64,000 nucleotides of DNA from Methyloligella sp050110875. Lineage in GTDB: Bacteria; Pseudomonadota; Alphaproteobacteria; Rhizobiales; Methyloligellaceae. The position numbers and the translations under genes were made by a program. Below the pieces are notes generated by a model. That model made no database searches. It was not told where the DNA came from and saw nothing but the letters and a program-made list of their open reading frames with translations. Shown here piece after piece: positions 23,874 to 33,727 of the stretch (within the stretch, counting starts at the first letter, position 1; each line of letters begins with the position of its first letter). The stretch lies in the NCBI GenBank assembly GCA_050110875.1, contig CP188828.1:1550001-1614000 (forward strand), read 5' to 3'.

Positions 23874-25883
23874 CTAGTGAACCGTACGCGAAACGGCGGG
23901 CCAATCCGGAATGGGGGAAAGCGTTTGGCTCGTGCCCGTCTGGTCGTAGCCCTCCACTGTGACTCTAAGCAACTCCTGAAGCTCCATTTCGTCATGCCGT
24001 TGCATGGCTTCGTCGAGACGCTCCAGCGCTGTTTCCAACTCTTCCATCGCGAGCACCGGCTCATGGGTCTTGAAGATGCGCGGATGGCTGGTGCTCGTGG
24101 TGTTCTCGCCGAGCAGCAGCTCCTCGTAGAGCTTCTCGCCCGGCCGCAAGCCGCAATATTCGATGGCGATATCGCCTTCCGGATTGGCTTCGTCGCGCAG
24201 CTGTAGCCCGGACAGCCGCACCATGGTCCGGGCGAGTTCGGCGATCTTCACCGGTGTTCCCATGTCGAGCACGAAGACCTCGCCGCCCGTGGCCATGGCG
24301 CCGGCCTGAATCACGAGCTGCGCCGCTTCGGGGATCGACATGAAATAGCGGATGATCTCCGGATGAGTGACCGTGATCGGGCCGCCCTGCTCGATCTGAT
24401 TGCGGAACCGGCGCACCACGGAGCCAGAAGAATCGAGCACATTGCCGAACCGCACCATGGTGAAGATGGTGGCGCCACCGCGCTCTTCGGCGAGCCCCTG
24501 CAGGATCAGCTCCGAAAGCCGTTTGCTCGCCCCCATGACATTGGCCGGTCGCACCGCCTTGTCCGACGAGATGAGCACGAAGCGCTCCACCCCCAGCTCC
24601 AGCGCCTCCTCGGCCAGGGCCAGGGTGCCGAAGGTGTTGTTCTGAATACCGGCAAAGGCGTTCAACTCGACGATCGGGACGTGCTTGTAGGCGGCGGCGT
24701 GATAGATCACCTCCACGTCGTATTCGGCGATCGTGCGGTTCACCAGGCGCCGGTCGAGGATCGAGCCCAGCACCGTAATCACCCGGGTCTGGCTGATGGC
24801 GCCGCCGCGCTTCTGCTGGATCGCTTCGATCTCCATGGAGATCTCGTAGAGCGCAACCTCGGAGAGCTCGAACAGCACCAAGGTTTTCGGCTCGTAGGAG
24901 AGAAGCTGCCGCGTAAGCTCCGATCCGATGGAGCCGCCGGCCCCCGTGATCATCACCACCTTGTCCTGCACATGGCTTGCGATCAGCTCCGTGTCCGGCG
25001 CGACGGGATCCCGGCCCAGGAGATCCTCCACATCGATGGGGCGGAGATCGCTGATCTCGACCCGGCCGGATGCGATCGCCTCCAGATCCGGCACGGTCTT
25101 GACTTCGACGGGGAACGGCTCCAGCGCCGCCAGCGCTTCCCGCCGTTGACTCCGCCGCTCGTGGGGGAGGGCGAGCATCACCTCTTGCACACCGTCGCGT
25201 GCGATGATCTTCGGTAGCTTCTCCGGGCTGATGACCCGGACGCCGTGGATGTATTGGCCATGCAGGCTGTGGTCCGGGTCGACGAAGGCCACCGTCTTGT
25301 GCATCTCCGCCTCGTTCAGGGCGCGCAAGAGCTGCACCCCCGTCGGGCCGGCGCCGTAGATGATCACCCGCGGACGTTGATCGAAGCTGACGCCGCGAAT
25401 GTTGGGAAGCGACCGCAGCAGGAGCGACCCGGCCCATTGCCGGCTCAGACGGATCAGGCCGGCCGCGATAAGCCCATAGATGATGATCACCGAGCGTGGA
25501 TGCGGGTAGGGCGAGACCATCAGCACCAGCAGCGCCCAGAACAGCACCGCTAGGATTACGGCGAGATAGATGCGGGTGGTGCCCTCGGGCCCGATGAAGC
25601 GGGTGACCAGCTTGTAGAGGCCGCGGAGATAAAAGGTGATCACGCCGATGACGGGGGCCGCGATAAAAAGGAACCACAGCCTCTGCGTATCGGGGAGGTA
25701 AAGCTCGCTGAGACGGAGCGAATAGGCGCACCACAACGCCACGGTCAGCATGAAGACGTCGTTGCTGACCAGCAGGCAGCGCTTGAACCAGCGCGGGCTC
25801 TCGACCATCCAGGAGGAGAACCGTCCGAGCAACCGCCGCGGGCGAGCCGCGCGGTTCTCAGCTTTCGATTGGTCGGCCGTCAT
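23874..25883 (-). CDS. WbpM/CapD-like UDP-sugar 4,6-dehydratase (membrane-bound)
   Basis: This 669-residue protein has four N-terminal membrane helices, a first Rossmann-like domain (VIIYGAGPTGVQLLRAL near residue 175) and a catalytic SDR domain (VMITGAGGSIGSELTRQLL near 315, then YHAAAYKHVP and ISSDKAVRPANVMGASKR). It belongs to the large WbpM/FlaA1/CapD family, which converts UDP-GlcNAc to 4-keto-6-deoxy sugars for O-antigen, capsule or glycan modification. Length and layout are normal. First gene of the minus-strand polysaccharide operon, feeding the SDR and WecA-like enzymes. Its start faces a divergent TRAP binding-protein gene across 324 bases. Confidence 0.93.
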   Translation of the reverse strand: MTADQSKAENRAARPRRLLGRFSSWMVESPRWFKRCLLVSNDVFMLTVALWCAYSLRLSELYLPDTQRLWFLFIAAPVIGVITFYLRGLYKLVTRFIGPEGTTRIYLAVILAVLFWALLVLMVSPYPHPRSVIIIYGLIAAGLIRLSRQWAGSLLLRSLPNIRGVSFDQRPRVIIYGAGPTGVQLLRALNEAEMHKTVAFVDPDHSLHGQYIHGVRVISPEKLPKIIARDGVQEVMLALPHERRSQRREALAALEPFPVEVKTVPDLEAIASGRVEISDLRPIDVEDLLGRDPVAPDTELIASHVQDKVVMITGAGGSIGSELTRQLLSYEPKTLVLFELSEVALYEISMEIEAIQQKRGGAISQTRVITVLGSILDRRLVNRTIAEYDVEVIYHAAAYKHVPIVELNAFAGIQNNTFGTLALAEEALELGVERFVLISSDKAVRPANVMGASKRLSELILQGLAEERGGATIFTMVRFGNVLDSSGSVVRRFRNQIEQGGPITVTHPEIIRYFMSIPEAAQLVIQAGAMATGGEVFVLDMGTPVKIAELARTMVRLSGLQLRDEANPEGDIAIEYCGLRPGEKLYEELLLGENTTSTSHPRIFKTHEPVLAMEELETALERLDEAMQRHDEMELQELLRVTVEGYDQTGTSQTLSPIPDWPAVSRTVH

Positions 25884-26207
25884 GCCTGGCCCATTGTCGC
25901 TAAAGTCCCAGTTTCAAGCACTTGATGCCTGCAACTGAACCATAAAGCAATTGCACGCAAGCCAGGAGCAAATTCAGAAACGGCGATTTCCCCAAGAGAG
26001 CGATTGTCCTGGCAGCGGATTTCATGAAAGCGATTCACGTTGGCAAATCCGATCCTTGGGTAGCGAAGCGATCGGTTGACGATGTAGCATCCATTCAACG
26101 GACGGCGAGCCGATGCGGCGGCTTTGCGTGAGATGGCATGCGGTGTCCTGTGTGAACGCGGCGGCGGCATGCCCAGCTCTGGAGATCGGTTCCAAAGGGA
26201 GGAGGCA
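25884..26207. other. Divergent intergenic region
   Basis: These 324 bases lie between the WbpM-like gene (minus) and the TRAP binding-protein gene (plus). Composition is less GC-rich near 25900-26060, as expected for promoters. No gene, RNA or clear operator could be supported. Confidence 0.5.
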
Positions 26208-27398
26208 ATGCCGGCCCGATCACGCTCAGCTCTCAATATGTCAGCTCTCAATAAGACTGAGGCGGCAGCATGGCCTTGCCGCGTGACGCTTCGACGCTTG
26301 GTGCTGCTATTCGCTCTGACGGTGCTTGTCGGAGTTCCCGCCTCGGCTCAGCCCGCCGCCCAGCCGGTCCACTTCACCATGTCGGTGGTCTACGGCACCC
26401 ATCTGCCGGGCCTGGGCAAGCCGGCCCGCGATTGGGCGCTGCTGACTCAGACCCTCTCCGGCAAGACGCTCCGCTTTTCCATTCTGCAGCCGGGAGAAGG
26501 TGTCATTCTCCAAGAGCTGCTCGACGCCGTCTCGAGCGGGAAGGTCGATGCCGCCTTCTCCAAGGCGAGCTTTTGGGCCGACCGCCTGCCGGCCGCCACC
26601 CTGTTCGCCGGCTTTCCCTTCGGGCCCGATGCGGCCGGCTATGCCGCCTGGTTCCAGGCCGGCAATGGGCTGAAGCTCTATCAGAAGATGTACGATCAGG
26701 CCGGCCTCTCGATCCATGTCCTGCCTTGCGCGTTTGCTGGGGGCGAGACGGCGGGCTGGTACGCCAAGCCCATCCAGACTCCCAAGGATATCGATGGCTT
26801 GCGCATGCGTATCTTCGGCCAGGGCGGGCTGGTTATGCGCAAGCTGGGCGCGGAGCCGGTAATCCTTCAGAGCAGCAAGCTGGATGAAGCCTTCAAATCC
26901 GGCGAGATCGATGCCGCCGAGCTCTACCCGCCCGCAGTCGATGCGGAATCGAGCCTCGCCGGCGCGGCGAAATACATCTACCTCCCCGGCTGGCATCAGC
27001 CCGAGACGGTCATGGAGTTGCTGATCAACAAGGATCGTTGGAACGCGCTGAGCGACCGGCAGCAGGCTTGGATCGAGACCGCGTGCGAGGCCACCTTGCT
27101 GCGGACCATGACCGAGAACCGCGTGCTTGCGAGCGAAGCGCTGAGCGGTTTCGCCAGGCAAGGCGTCGAGATCGAGACTTGGCCCGATCCTCTGCTCGAT
27201 GCCTTCCGCCGAAACTGGGAAGAGATCGCCACGGAGGAGGCCCGTCGCGATGCTTTCTTCGCTAAAGTCCTCGACGATATCAGGGCCTTTCAGGCGCGAG
27301 AAAATCCGCTTTCGGTCCCGCCGAAAAGCCCCTCCGGCGAGCCGCTAACGGCGAGCACCCGCACGGACGAAAAATCGGAGACGGAATCGACCGAATAG
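26208..27398 (+). CDS. TRAP-type substrate-binding protein (DctP family), orphan
   Basis: This 396-residue periplasmic protein starts with a long basic leader and signal helix LRRLVLLFALTVLVGVPASA. The DctP pattern is visible in GLSIHVLPCAFAGGETAGWYAKPIQTPKDIDGLRMRIFGQGGLVMRKLGAEP and in the later GWHQPETVMELLINKDRWNALSDRQ, with the conserved arginine region RMRIFG that binds the carboxylate of the ligand. The start has GGGAGGAGG directly upstream. The last 45 residues are Pro/Ser/Glu-rich and probably disordered. No DctQ/DctM membrane subunits are in the window. The gene is 76 bases before glcD, so a 2-hydroxy acid such as glycolate or lactate is an attractive but unproven ligand. Confidence 0.87.
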   Translation: MPARSRSALNMSALNKTEAAAWPCRVTLRRLVLLFALTVLVGVPASAQPAAQPVHFTMSVVYGTHLPGLGKPARDWALLTQTLSGKTLRFSILQPGEGVILQELLDAVSSGKVDAAFSKASFWADRLPAATLFAGFPFGPDAAGYAAWFQAGNGLKLYQKMYDQAGLSIHVLPCAFAGGETAGWYAKPIQTPKDIDGLRMRIFGQGGLVMRKLGAEPVILQSSKLDEAFKSGEIDAAELYPPAVDAESSLAGAAKYIYLPGWHQPETVMELLINKDRWNALSDRQQAWIETACEATLLRTMTENRVLASEALSGFARQGVEIETWPDPLLDAFRRNWEEIATEEARRDAFFAKVLDDIRAFQARENPLSVPPKSPSGEPLTASTRTDEKSETESTE

Positions 27399-27474
27399 GG
27401 CGAAAAGGTTGAAAACTCAGGCTCCGGGAAAAGAAAGCTGGCCCGGACCCCGTGAATAGGCGAAAACCGGATCC

Positions 27475-28911
27475 ATGGCTCATCCTGCGATTTTGCAGCC
27501 CGATCCCGACGTCATGTCGCGTCGGGACGAGATCTTGAAACAGTTGAAGAAGCGCGTGCCCGACACGGTGTTCGTCACCGATGAGGAGGGACGCCGCACC
27601 TATGAGACCGACGCGCTCACAGCCTATCGCTGCATGCCGCTGGCGGTCTTGCTCCCTGGCAGCACCGAAGAGGTGAGCGCCATCATGGCCTATTGCTGGG
27701 AGAACGACATCAAGGTCGTGGCCCGTGGCGCCGGAACCTCGCTCTCAGGCGGTGCGCTGCCGTCGGAAGATGCCATCGTGCTGTGCGTCTCGCGCATGAA
27801 CCGCATGCTGACGATCGACGAGACGAACCGCGTGGCCCGCGTCGAGACCGGCATCACCAATCTCGCCATCTCTCAAGCCGTCGCCCCGCGCGGTTTCTTC
27901 TACGCGCCCGATCCATCGAGCCAGCTCGCCTGCACTCTCGCCGGTAACATCGCCATGAATTCCGGCGGCGCCCATTGCCTGAAATACGGCGTGACGGCCA
28001 ACAACATCCTCGGCCTCAAGCTTGTGCTGGTAAACGGCGAGGTGGTGGAGATCGGCGGCGATTATCTCGATCAGCCAGGTTACGATCTGATGGGTCTCAT
28101 GGTTGGTTCCGAAGGCCAGCTCGCCATCGTCACCGAGGCGACGGTCCGGCTCCTGAAGATGCCGGAGATCGCCCGCCCCATGCTGCTCGGCTTTCCGTCG
28201 TCGGAAGCGGCCGGCGCTTGTGTGGCCGCCATCATCGCCGCCGGCATCGTTCCCGTCGCCATCGAGTTCATGGATAAGCCCGCGATCCATGTCTGCGAGA
28301 ATTTCGCCAATGCCGGCTATCCCCTCGATGTGGAAGCCATCCTCATCGTCGAGATGGAAGGCTCCGAGGAAGAGGTCGCGCTTCTCCTGGAGCGCATTGC
28401 CGAGATCGCGGAGGAGCACGAGCTGGTCCACACGCGGATCAGCCAAAGCGCCGAAGAGAGCGCGGCGATCTGGAAGGGACGCAAATCCGCCTTCGGCGCC
28501 ATCGGTCAGCTCTCCGATTATTTCTGCATGGATGGGGTGATCCCGCTCTCGCGCTTGTCCGAAGCGCTGATGCGGGTTGCGGAGATCTGCCGGGCCTACG
28601 GCTTCGAGGTCGCCAACATCTTCCATGCGGGCGACGGCAATCTCCATCCCCTGATCCTGTACAACGCCAACGAGGAGGACGAGCTCGCCCGGGCCGAAGC
28701 CTGCGGTGCGGAGATCCTGAAGGTCTGCGTGGAGCTCGGCGGCTGCCTGACCGGCGAGCACGGCGTCGGCATCGAGAAGCGCGATCTCATGCCGGTGCAA
28801 TATACCGAGACCGACCTGCTTCAGATGATGCGGGTCAAGAACGTGTTCGATCCCGATTGGCAGCTCAACCCGGCCAAGGTCTTCCCGCTTTCCGTGCGCG
28901 AGCTTTTGTAA
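27475..28911 (+). CDS. glcD: Glycolate oxidase subunit GlcD (FAD-linked)
   Basis: This is the 478-residue flavin subunit of the three-part glycolate oxidase, which turns glycolate into glyoxylate and passes electrons to the membrane quinone pool. The PCMH-type FAD-binding region is clear (PGSTEEVSAIMAYCWEN, VARGAGTSLSGGAL, ETGITNLAISQAV, LACTLAGNIAMNSGGAHCLKYG), as are the C-terminal HAGDGNLHPLILYN and GEHGVGIEKRDLM. It could also serve lactate, as the family has mixed substrates. The glcE gene follows three bases after the stop and glcF 13 bases after that, which makes an operon. Confidence 0.94.
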   Translation: MAHPAILQPDPDVMSRRDEILKQLKKRVPDTVFVTDEEGRRTYETDALTAYRCMPLAVLLPGSTEEVSAIMAYCWENDIKVVARGAGTSLSGGALPSEDAIVLCVSRMNRMLTIDETNRVARVETGITNLAISQAVAPRGFFYAPDPSSQLACTLAGNIAMNSGGAHCLKYGVTANNILGLKLVLVNGEVVEIGGDYLDQPGYDLMGLMVGSEGQLAIVTEATVRLLKMPEIARPMLLGFPSSEAAGACVAAIIAAGIVPVAIEFMDKPAIHVCENFANAGYPLDVEAILIVEMEGSEEEVALLLERIAEIAEEHELVHTRISQSAEESAAIWKGRKSAFGAIGQLSDYFCMDGVIPLSRLSEALMRVAEICRAYGFEVANIFHAGDGNLHPLILYNANEEDELARAEACGAEILKVCVELGGCLTGEHGVGIEKRDLMPVQYTETDLLQMMRVKNVFDPDWQLNPAKVFPLSVRELL

Positions 28912-28914
28912 TCC

Positions 28915-30138
28915 ATGCAGCCACGCTTTCACGCTCCGGAGACGGCCGACGATCTCGCCGATCTGCTTTTGGGTTATGCCCAGGAGGGCTTGCCGGTAGA
29001 GGTGCGCGGCCTCGGCTCCAAGCTGAGCTATGGCCGGTCCGTGCAAACCGCCGCTGTCGTCAGCACCGAGAAGTTCGACGACATCGCGCTTTATGAGCCG
29101 AGCGAGCTGGTGCTCTCTGCCGGCGCCGGCACGCCGCTGAGCGCGGTCGAGGCGCTGCTCGATGAGAACGGCCAGCAGCTCGCCTTCGAACCTCTCGATC
29201 TTCCTGCCATCTTCGGCGGCAAGCCGGGGGAGGGGAGCATCGGCGGCGTATTCGCCACCGGACTTTCCGGCAGTCGCCGTGTGCTTTCCGGGGCCGCCCG
29301 CGACCACATCCTCGGCGTGAAGGCCGTGAATGGCCGCGGCGAGATCTTCAAGGCGGGCGGCCGCGTGATGAAGAACGTCACCGGCTACGATCTCAGCAAA
29401 TTCCTGACCGGATCCTGCGGGACCCTCAGCGTCATGACCGAGATCACCATGAAGGTGCTCCCCAAGCCGGAGCAATCCATGACCTTGCTGTTCTTCGATG
29501 TGCCCGAAGCGGCCGCCATCGAGCTGCTCTGCAAGGCGATAGGCAGCCCCTTCGAGGTGTCTGGCGCCGTCCATCTGGAGTCCGGCCTTGCCACGGCACT
29601 CGACGACAAGTCCCTGAACGATCGGAAGAAGGCCGTGACGGCGCTCCGCATCGAGGGTTTCGATGGCGCCGTTCGATACCGTGCGGCCAAGCTCAAGCAG
29701 AAATTCGCCGCCTTCGAGGACATGGCCGAGCTTTCCGGCGCCCGTTCCCGTCTTTTCTGGTCGGAGATCAGGCAGGTCAAACCTTTACAATCCCCCGACC
29801 GGCCCTTATGGCGAATCTCCACCGCACCGTCCCGGGCGGCCAGTTTCGTCGCGTCCCTGCGCCAGACCGTCGATCTCAAGGCGCTCTACGACTGGTCCGG
29901 CGGTCTGATTTGGCTGGAGACGGCGCCGATATCCGATGCCAACGCGGTGGAGATGCGGCGCATCCTTGCCGATTACGGCGGCCACGCCACCCTTGTCCGC
30001 GCCGAGCCCGGCATCCGTGCCAGCGCTGATGTCTTTCAACCGCTGGAGACGACGCTGATGGAGCTCACCCGGGCCTTGAAGGCGAGTTTCGACCCTGCCG
30101 GCATCCTCAATCCCGGGCGCATGTATTCTGGAATTTGA
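28915..30138 (+). CDS. glcE: Glycolate oxidase subunit GlcE
   Basis: The 407-residue second subunit is a shorter FAD-binding protein related to GlcD. Visible are LSAGAGTPLSAVEALLDENGQQLAFEP, GGVFATGLSGSRRVLSGAARDHILGVKAVNGRG and FKAGGRVMKNVTGYDLSKFLTGSCGTL, all typical of GlcE. The C-terminus ends FDPAGILNPGRMYSGI, the usual family ending. It follows glcD by three bases and precedes glcF by 13, so it is part of the glcDEF unit. Confidence 0.93.
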   Translation: MQPRFHAPETADDLADLLLGYAQEGLPVEVRGLGSKLSYGRSVQTAAVVSTEKFDDIALYEPSELVLSAGAGTPLSAVEALLDENGQQLAFEPLDLPAIFGGKPGEGSIGGVFATGLSGSRRVLSGAARDHILGVKAVNGRGEIFKAGGRVMKNVTGYDLSKFLTGSCGTLSVMTEITMKVLPKPEQSMTLLFFDVPEAAAIELLCKAIGSPFEVSGAVHLESGLATALDDKSLNDRKKAVTALRIEGFDGAVRYRAAKLKQKFAAFEDMAELSGARSRLFWSEIRQVKPLQSPDRPLWRISTAPSRAASFVASLRQTVDLKALYDWSGGLIWLETAPISDANAVEMRRILADYGGHATLVRAEPGIRASADVFQPLETTLMELTRALKASFDPAGILNPGRMYSGI

Positions 30139-30151
30139 TCGAGCGGACCTC

Positions 30152-31501
30152 ATGCAGACCAACTTCACCCTCCGCCAATTGCACGACCAGGATATCGTCG
30201 CCGCCGACGATATCCTTCGCCGCTGCGTCCATTGCGGATTCTGCACCGCCACCTGCCCGACCTATGTCCTGCTCGGCGATGAGCGGGATTCGCCCCGCGG
30301 CCGCATCTATCTCATGAAGGAGATGTTCGAGAGCGGCGAGGTCACCCAGCCCGTGGTCACCCATCTCGACCGCTGCCTGACCTGCCTCTCCTGCATGACC
30401 ACCTGTCCGAGCGGTGTCGACTATATGCATCTGGTGGATCTCGCCCGGGCCCGCATCGACGAAAAGGTCAAGCGTCCCTGGCACGAGCGTCTGAAGCGCT
30501 GGGTCCTGGGCCGCACCCTGCCCAATCCGCGCGTCTTCCGTTTCCTGCTCTTGGCCGGACGGCTCGCCAAGCCCTTGCAGCCGATCGCGGAGAAGCTTCG
30601 TCTGCGCGGCGTGGCCGCGGCGCTCTCGATGGTGCCGAAACGCTATCCGCGGCTGGTATTGCCTGTCCGCCGGGATGCCGATGCGAGCGGTCGTGTGAGC
30701 ATGGCGCGCGTCGCGATGCTGCGGGGCTGCGTCCAGGAGGCGCTTGCCCCATCCATCAACGATGCCGCGGTCAGGCTTCTGGAGCGCCACGGCGTCGAGG
30801 TCGTCTTCATCGAGGATCAATTCTGCTGCGGTGCCTTGGAGCATCATCTCGGCCAGGACGAGGGTGCGCGGGAGCAGGCGCGCCGCAATATCGATGCCTG
30901 GTCCGCCCAGATGCGCGAACGGCCCCTCGATGCGATCCTCGTCACCGCTTCCGGCTGCGGCACCATGCTGAAGGATTACGGCACGCTGCTCGCCCGCGAT
31001 CGGGGCTATGCCGAACGCGCTGCCGAGGTCGCCTATCTCGCGCAAGACATCTCGGAATTCATGGAGAAGGTAGGCCTTGCCGCCCCCACGGTCTGGACCA
31101 ATCTCACCGTGGCCTACCAGTCGCCATGCTCTTTGCAGCACGGCCAGGGCATCGACGCCGAGCCCCGCGAGCTTCTCGCCCAGGCCGGTTTTCGCGTCGT
31201 GGATATCCCGGAGAACCATCTCTGCTGCGGTTCGGCCGGCACCTACAGCCTCATGCAGCCCGAACTTTCGGCGCAGCTCCGCGACCGCAAATGCGCCAAT
31301 ATCGAATCCGTGGCGCCCGACATCGTCGCGACCGGGAACATTGGCTGCCTCTCGCAACTTATGGAGGGGAGCCCTGTACCCATCGTCCACACGGTCGAGC
31401 TGCTCGATTGGGCGACTGGCGGGCCCTGTCCGAGAAGTATCGAGCGGCTGAAAGGAAGAGCCAAACCTGTCAAAAGCTTACTTGAGCCGGCGCGAATCTG
31501 A
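30152..31501 (+). CDS. glcF: Glycolate oxidase iron-sulfur subunit GlcF
   Basis: The 449-residue subunit links the flavoproteins to the respiratory chain. Two 4Fe-4S ferredoxin motifs lie at Cys25/28/31/35 (CVHCGFCTATCP) and Cys75/78/81/85 (CLTCLSCMTTCP). Two CCG domains follow (QFCCGALEHHLGQ and HLCCGSAGTYSLMQPEL), which is the GlcF/heterodisulfide-reductase-like layout. It ends the glcDEF operon. The product is expected at the cytoplasmic face of the inner membrane. The last residues are basic and variable. Confidence 0.94.
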   Translation: MQTNFTLRQLHDQDIVAADDILRRCVHCGFCTATCPTYVLLGDERDSPRGRIYLMKEMFESGEVTQPVVTHLDRCLTCLSCMTTCPSGVDYMHLVDLARARIDEKVKRPWHERLKRWVLGRTLPNPRVFRFLLLAGRLAKPLQPIAEKLRLRGVAAALSMVPKRYPRLVLPVRRDADASGRVSMARVAMLRGCVQEALAPSINDAAVRLLERHGVEVVFIEDQFCCGALEHHLGQDEGAREQARRNIDAWSAQMRERPLDAILVTASGCGTMLKDYGTLLARDRGYAERAAEVAYLAQDISEFMEKVGLAAPTVWTNLTVAYQSPCSLQHGQGIDAEPRELLAQAGFRVVDIPENHLCCGSAGTYSLMQPELSAQLRDRKCANIESVAPDIVATGNIGCLSQLMEGSPVPIVHTVELLDWATGGPCPRSIERLKGRAKPVKSLLEPARI

Positions 31502-31642
31502 CTTTCGAATGCTCTATGGTTGCCATAGGCGTGATTCGTTGTTTTTCATGCTGGCCGGTGTAGCGGGGTATCGCCGCATCTTCGCAGGTCGGATTTCAGA
31601 CGGAAGACACCTTAAACCCGAGCATCGTTCAGCCCCATTTCG

Positions 31643-33619
31643 ATGACCAATCGTGCAGAAAAGGCGGGATCGTTCAGCGAAGAAGTCAGCCTTGAGATGC
31701 TGCTCGACGCTGTCGTCGACTACGCCATCTACATGCTCGACCCGGAAGGCTATATCTCCAGCTGGAATGTCGGTGCCGAGCGGATCAAGGGGTATTCCGC
31801 CTCCGAGGCCCTCGGGCTGCACTACTCACAGTTCTTCACCCCCGAGGATCAGGCGGCCGGCAAGCCGCTCTTGGGGCTGAGTATTGCCGAACGCACTGGC
31901 CGGTATCAGCAGGAGGGCTGGCGTGTCCGAAAGGACGGCAGCCGCTTCTGGGCCTTCACCGTGCTCGATGCCATTCGGAGCAAGGACGGCAACCTCGTCG
32001 GCTTCGCCAAGGTCACGCGCGATATCTCGGAGCGGCATGCCGCGGAGCAGGCTTTGCTCGACAGCGAATGGCGCTTCCGCATGCTGGTCGATGCAGTCAG
32101 CGACTATGCCATCTACATGCTCGACACCAAGGGCTGCATCACCAACTGGAACAAGGGCGCCGAGCGGATCAAGGGCTACAAGGCGCATGAGGTGCTGGGC
32201 CGGCACTTCTCGATGTTCTACACCGCCGAGGAGCAGGAGGCGGACAAGCCTCAGCAGAGCCTCGCCCGCGCGCTCGGCGACGGCCGGTTTGAATCCGAAG
32301 GGGTCCGGGTCCGAAAGGACGGCAGCACCTTCTGGGCCAATGTCACCATCCAGCCGATCCGGGACGAGAAGGACCGTATCGTCGGTTTCGCCAAGGTCAC
32401 CCGTGACGTCACCGAGCAACGGAAGGCGCGCGAGGCGCTGGAGGCGGCGCGCGAAGAGCTGCATCAATCCCAGAAGATGGAGGCGCTCGGCCACCTGACC
32501 GGCGGCGTCGCCCACGATTTCAATAACTTCCTGACCGCTATTATCGGCAATCTCGAAGCCCTGAAGTCCAATGCCGAGATCGACGGACATGGCCGTCGCC
32601 AGATCGAGTCCGCTTTGCAGGCGGCCGAGGACGGCAGCGCCGTGGTGCGCCAGATGATGGTCTTCGCCCGCCGTCATTCCCTGCAGCTCGTCACCGTCGA
32701 CGCCAACCGCACCGTCGATCAGATCGCCGGCTTGGTACGCCGTTCGGCCCATGAGAACATCGCGTTCGATCTGGAGCTCCATGAGGGCGTGATGGCGGTA
32801 CAAACCGATCCCGTCCAGCTTCAGACCAGCGTTCTGAACCTCGCTCTCAACGCCTGCGATGCCATGCCCGATGGCGGTGTGCTCACCATCAAGACGGAGT
32901 ATTGCGAGATAGAGGGCCATGAGCGCGTCAAGCCTGGCTCCTATGTCTGCATCTCCGTCACCGACACCGGAGAAGGGATGTCGGAAGATGTTCTGGCCCA
33001 TGCCTTCGAACCCTTCTTCACCACCAAGGAGCTGGGCAAGGGCACGGGGCTGGGGTTGAGCATGGTTTATGGCGCTGCCCAGCAGATCGGGGGCGATGTC
33101 TCCATCGAGAGCCGCCTCGGCGAAGGCACCACGGTCAAGATGATCCTGCCGGCCGGAAGGCTGGAAGATGTCGAGGATTTGGACGAGGAGGCCGCGCAAG
33201 CGAACTTCCCCCTTCCCGAATCCGCCCAAGAGGCGGAGAACAAGCCGCTGCACATTCTCTATGTGGAGGATGATTTCCTGGTCGGGCTTGCCACCATCGA
33301 AATCCTCGAAAAGGAAGGCATGGAAGTTCGGAACGCGAGCGGGGCCGAGGAAGCCCTGCAGATCCTCGAAGAGCACCCGGAGATCGACCTGCTCCTCACC
33401 GATATCGGCCTGCCGGGCATGAGCGGCCACGAATTGGTTGCCGAAGCCCGCAGCAACCGCCCCGGTTTGCGGGTTTTGTTCCTGACCGGCTACGACCGGA
33501 CCGGCCCCGTCGTCGGCACCGAGGCCGACGAGATCACCCAATATATGGACAAGCCCTATAAGCCCGAGGTGCTGGTAGAGACGGTCCGTCGGCTCGCCAC
33601 CGTCGATGTAGACGCGTAA
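31643..33619 (+). CDS. PAS-PAS hybrid histidine kinase with receiver domain
   Basis: This 658-residue soluble sensor has two very similar PAS domains in tandem (residues about 18-135 and 140-255, both with DYAIYMLD and NxGAERIKGY), then a phosphoacceptor helix GHLTGGVAHDFNNFLTAIIGNLE (His near 291), an ATPase domain (LNACDAMPDGG, VTDTGEGMSEDVL, GKGTGLGLSMVYGAAQQ) and a C-terminal receiver (LHILYVEDDFLVGL, phospho-Asp in LLTDIGLPGMSG, Lys in DKPYKPEVL). The PAS type is the one often found with HWE/hybrid kinases in Rhizobiales and may bind flavin or heme; no diagnostic cysteine for a LOV domain was seen. It stands alone, 108 bases before hisS. Confidence 0.92.
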   Translation: MTNRAEKAGSFSEEVSLEMLLDAVVDYAIYMLDPEGYISSWNVGAERIKGYSASEALGLHYSQFFTPEDQAAGKPLLGLSIAERTGRYQQEGWRVRKDGSRFWAFTVLDAIRSKDGNLVGFAKVTRDISERHAAEQALLDSEWRFRMLVDAVSDYAIYMLDTKGCITNWNKGAERIKGYKAHEVLGRHFSMFYTAEEQEADKPQQSLARALGDGRFESEGVRVRKDGSTFWANVTIQPIRDEKDRIVGFAKVTRDVTEQRKAREALEAAREELHQSQKMEALGHLTGGVAHDFNNFLTAIIGNLEALKSNAEIDGHGRRQIESALQAAEDGSAVVRQMMVFARRHSLQLVTVDANRTVDQIAGLVRRSAHENIAFDLELHEGVMAVQTDPVQLQTSVLNLALNACDAMPDGGVLTIKTEYCEIEGHERVKPGSYVCISVTDTGEGMSEDVLAHAFEPFFTTKELGKGTGLGLSMVYGAAQQIGGDVSIESRLGEGTTVKMILPAGRLEDVEDLDEEAAQANFPLPESAQEAENKPLHILYVEDDFLVGLATIEILEKEGMEVRNASGAEEALQILEEHPEIDLLLTDIGLPGMSGHELVAEARSNRPGLRVLFLTGYDRTGPVVGTEADEITQYMDKPYKPEVLVETVRRLATVDVDA

Positions 33620-33727
33620 TTCCTGCCTTTTCCGCTCTCCGCTTCGCTTGCTGGCCCGAAACCGATGGGATAAACCCGGCGCCAGAAGCTTCGGCACCCG
33701 GAGCGCCTGTACTTTCAGCGGATTCTT

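Noticed and set aside
27745..29574. Antisense open frame of 609 codons opposite glcD/glcE
   Set aside because: Same reasoning: a shadow of two certain coding regions.
31826..33697. Antisense open frame of 623 codons opposite the hybrid kinase
   Set aside because: Shadow frame; the sense kinase shows all domain motifs.
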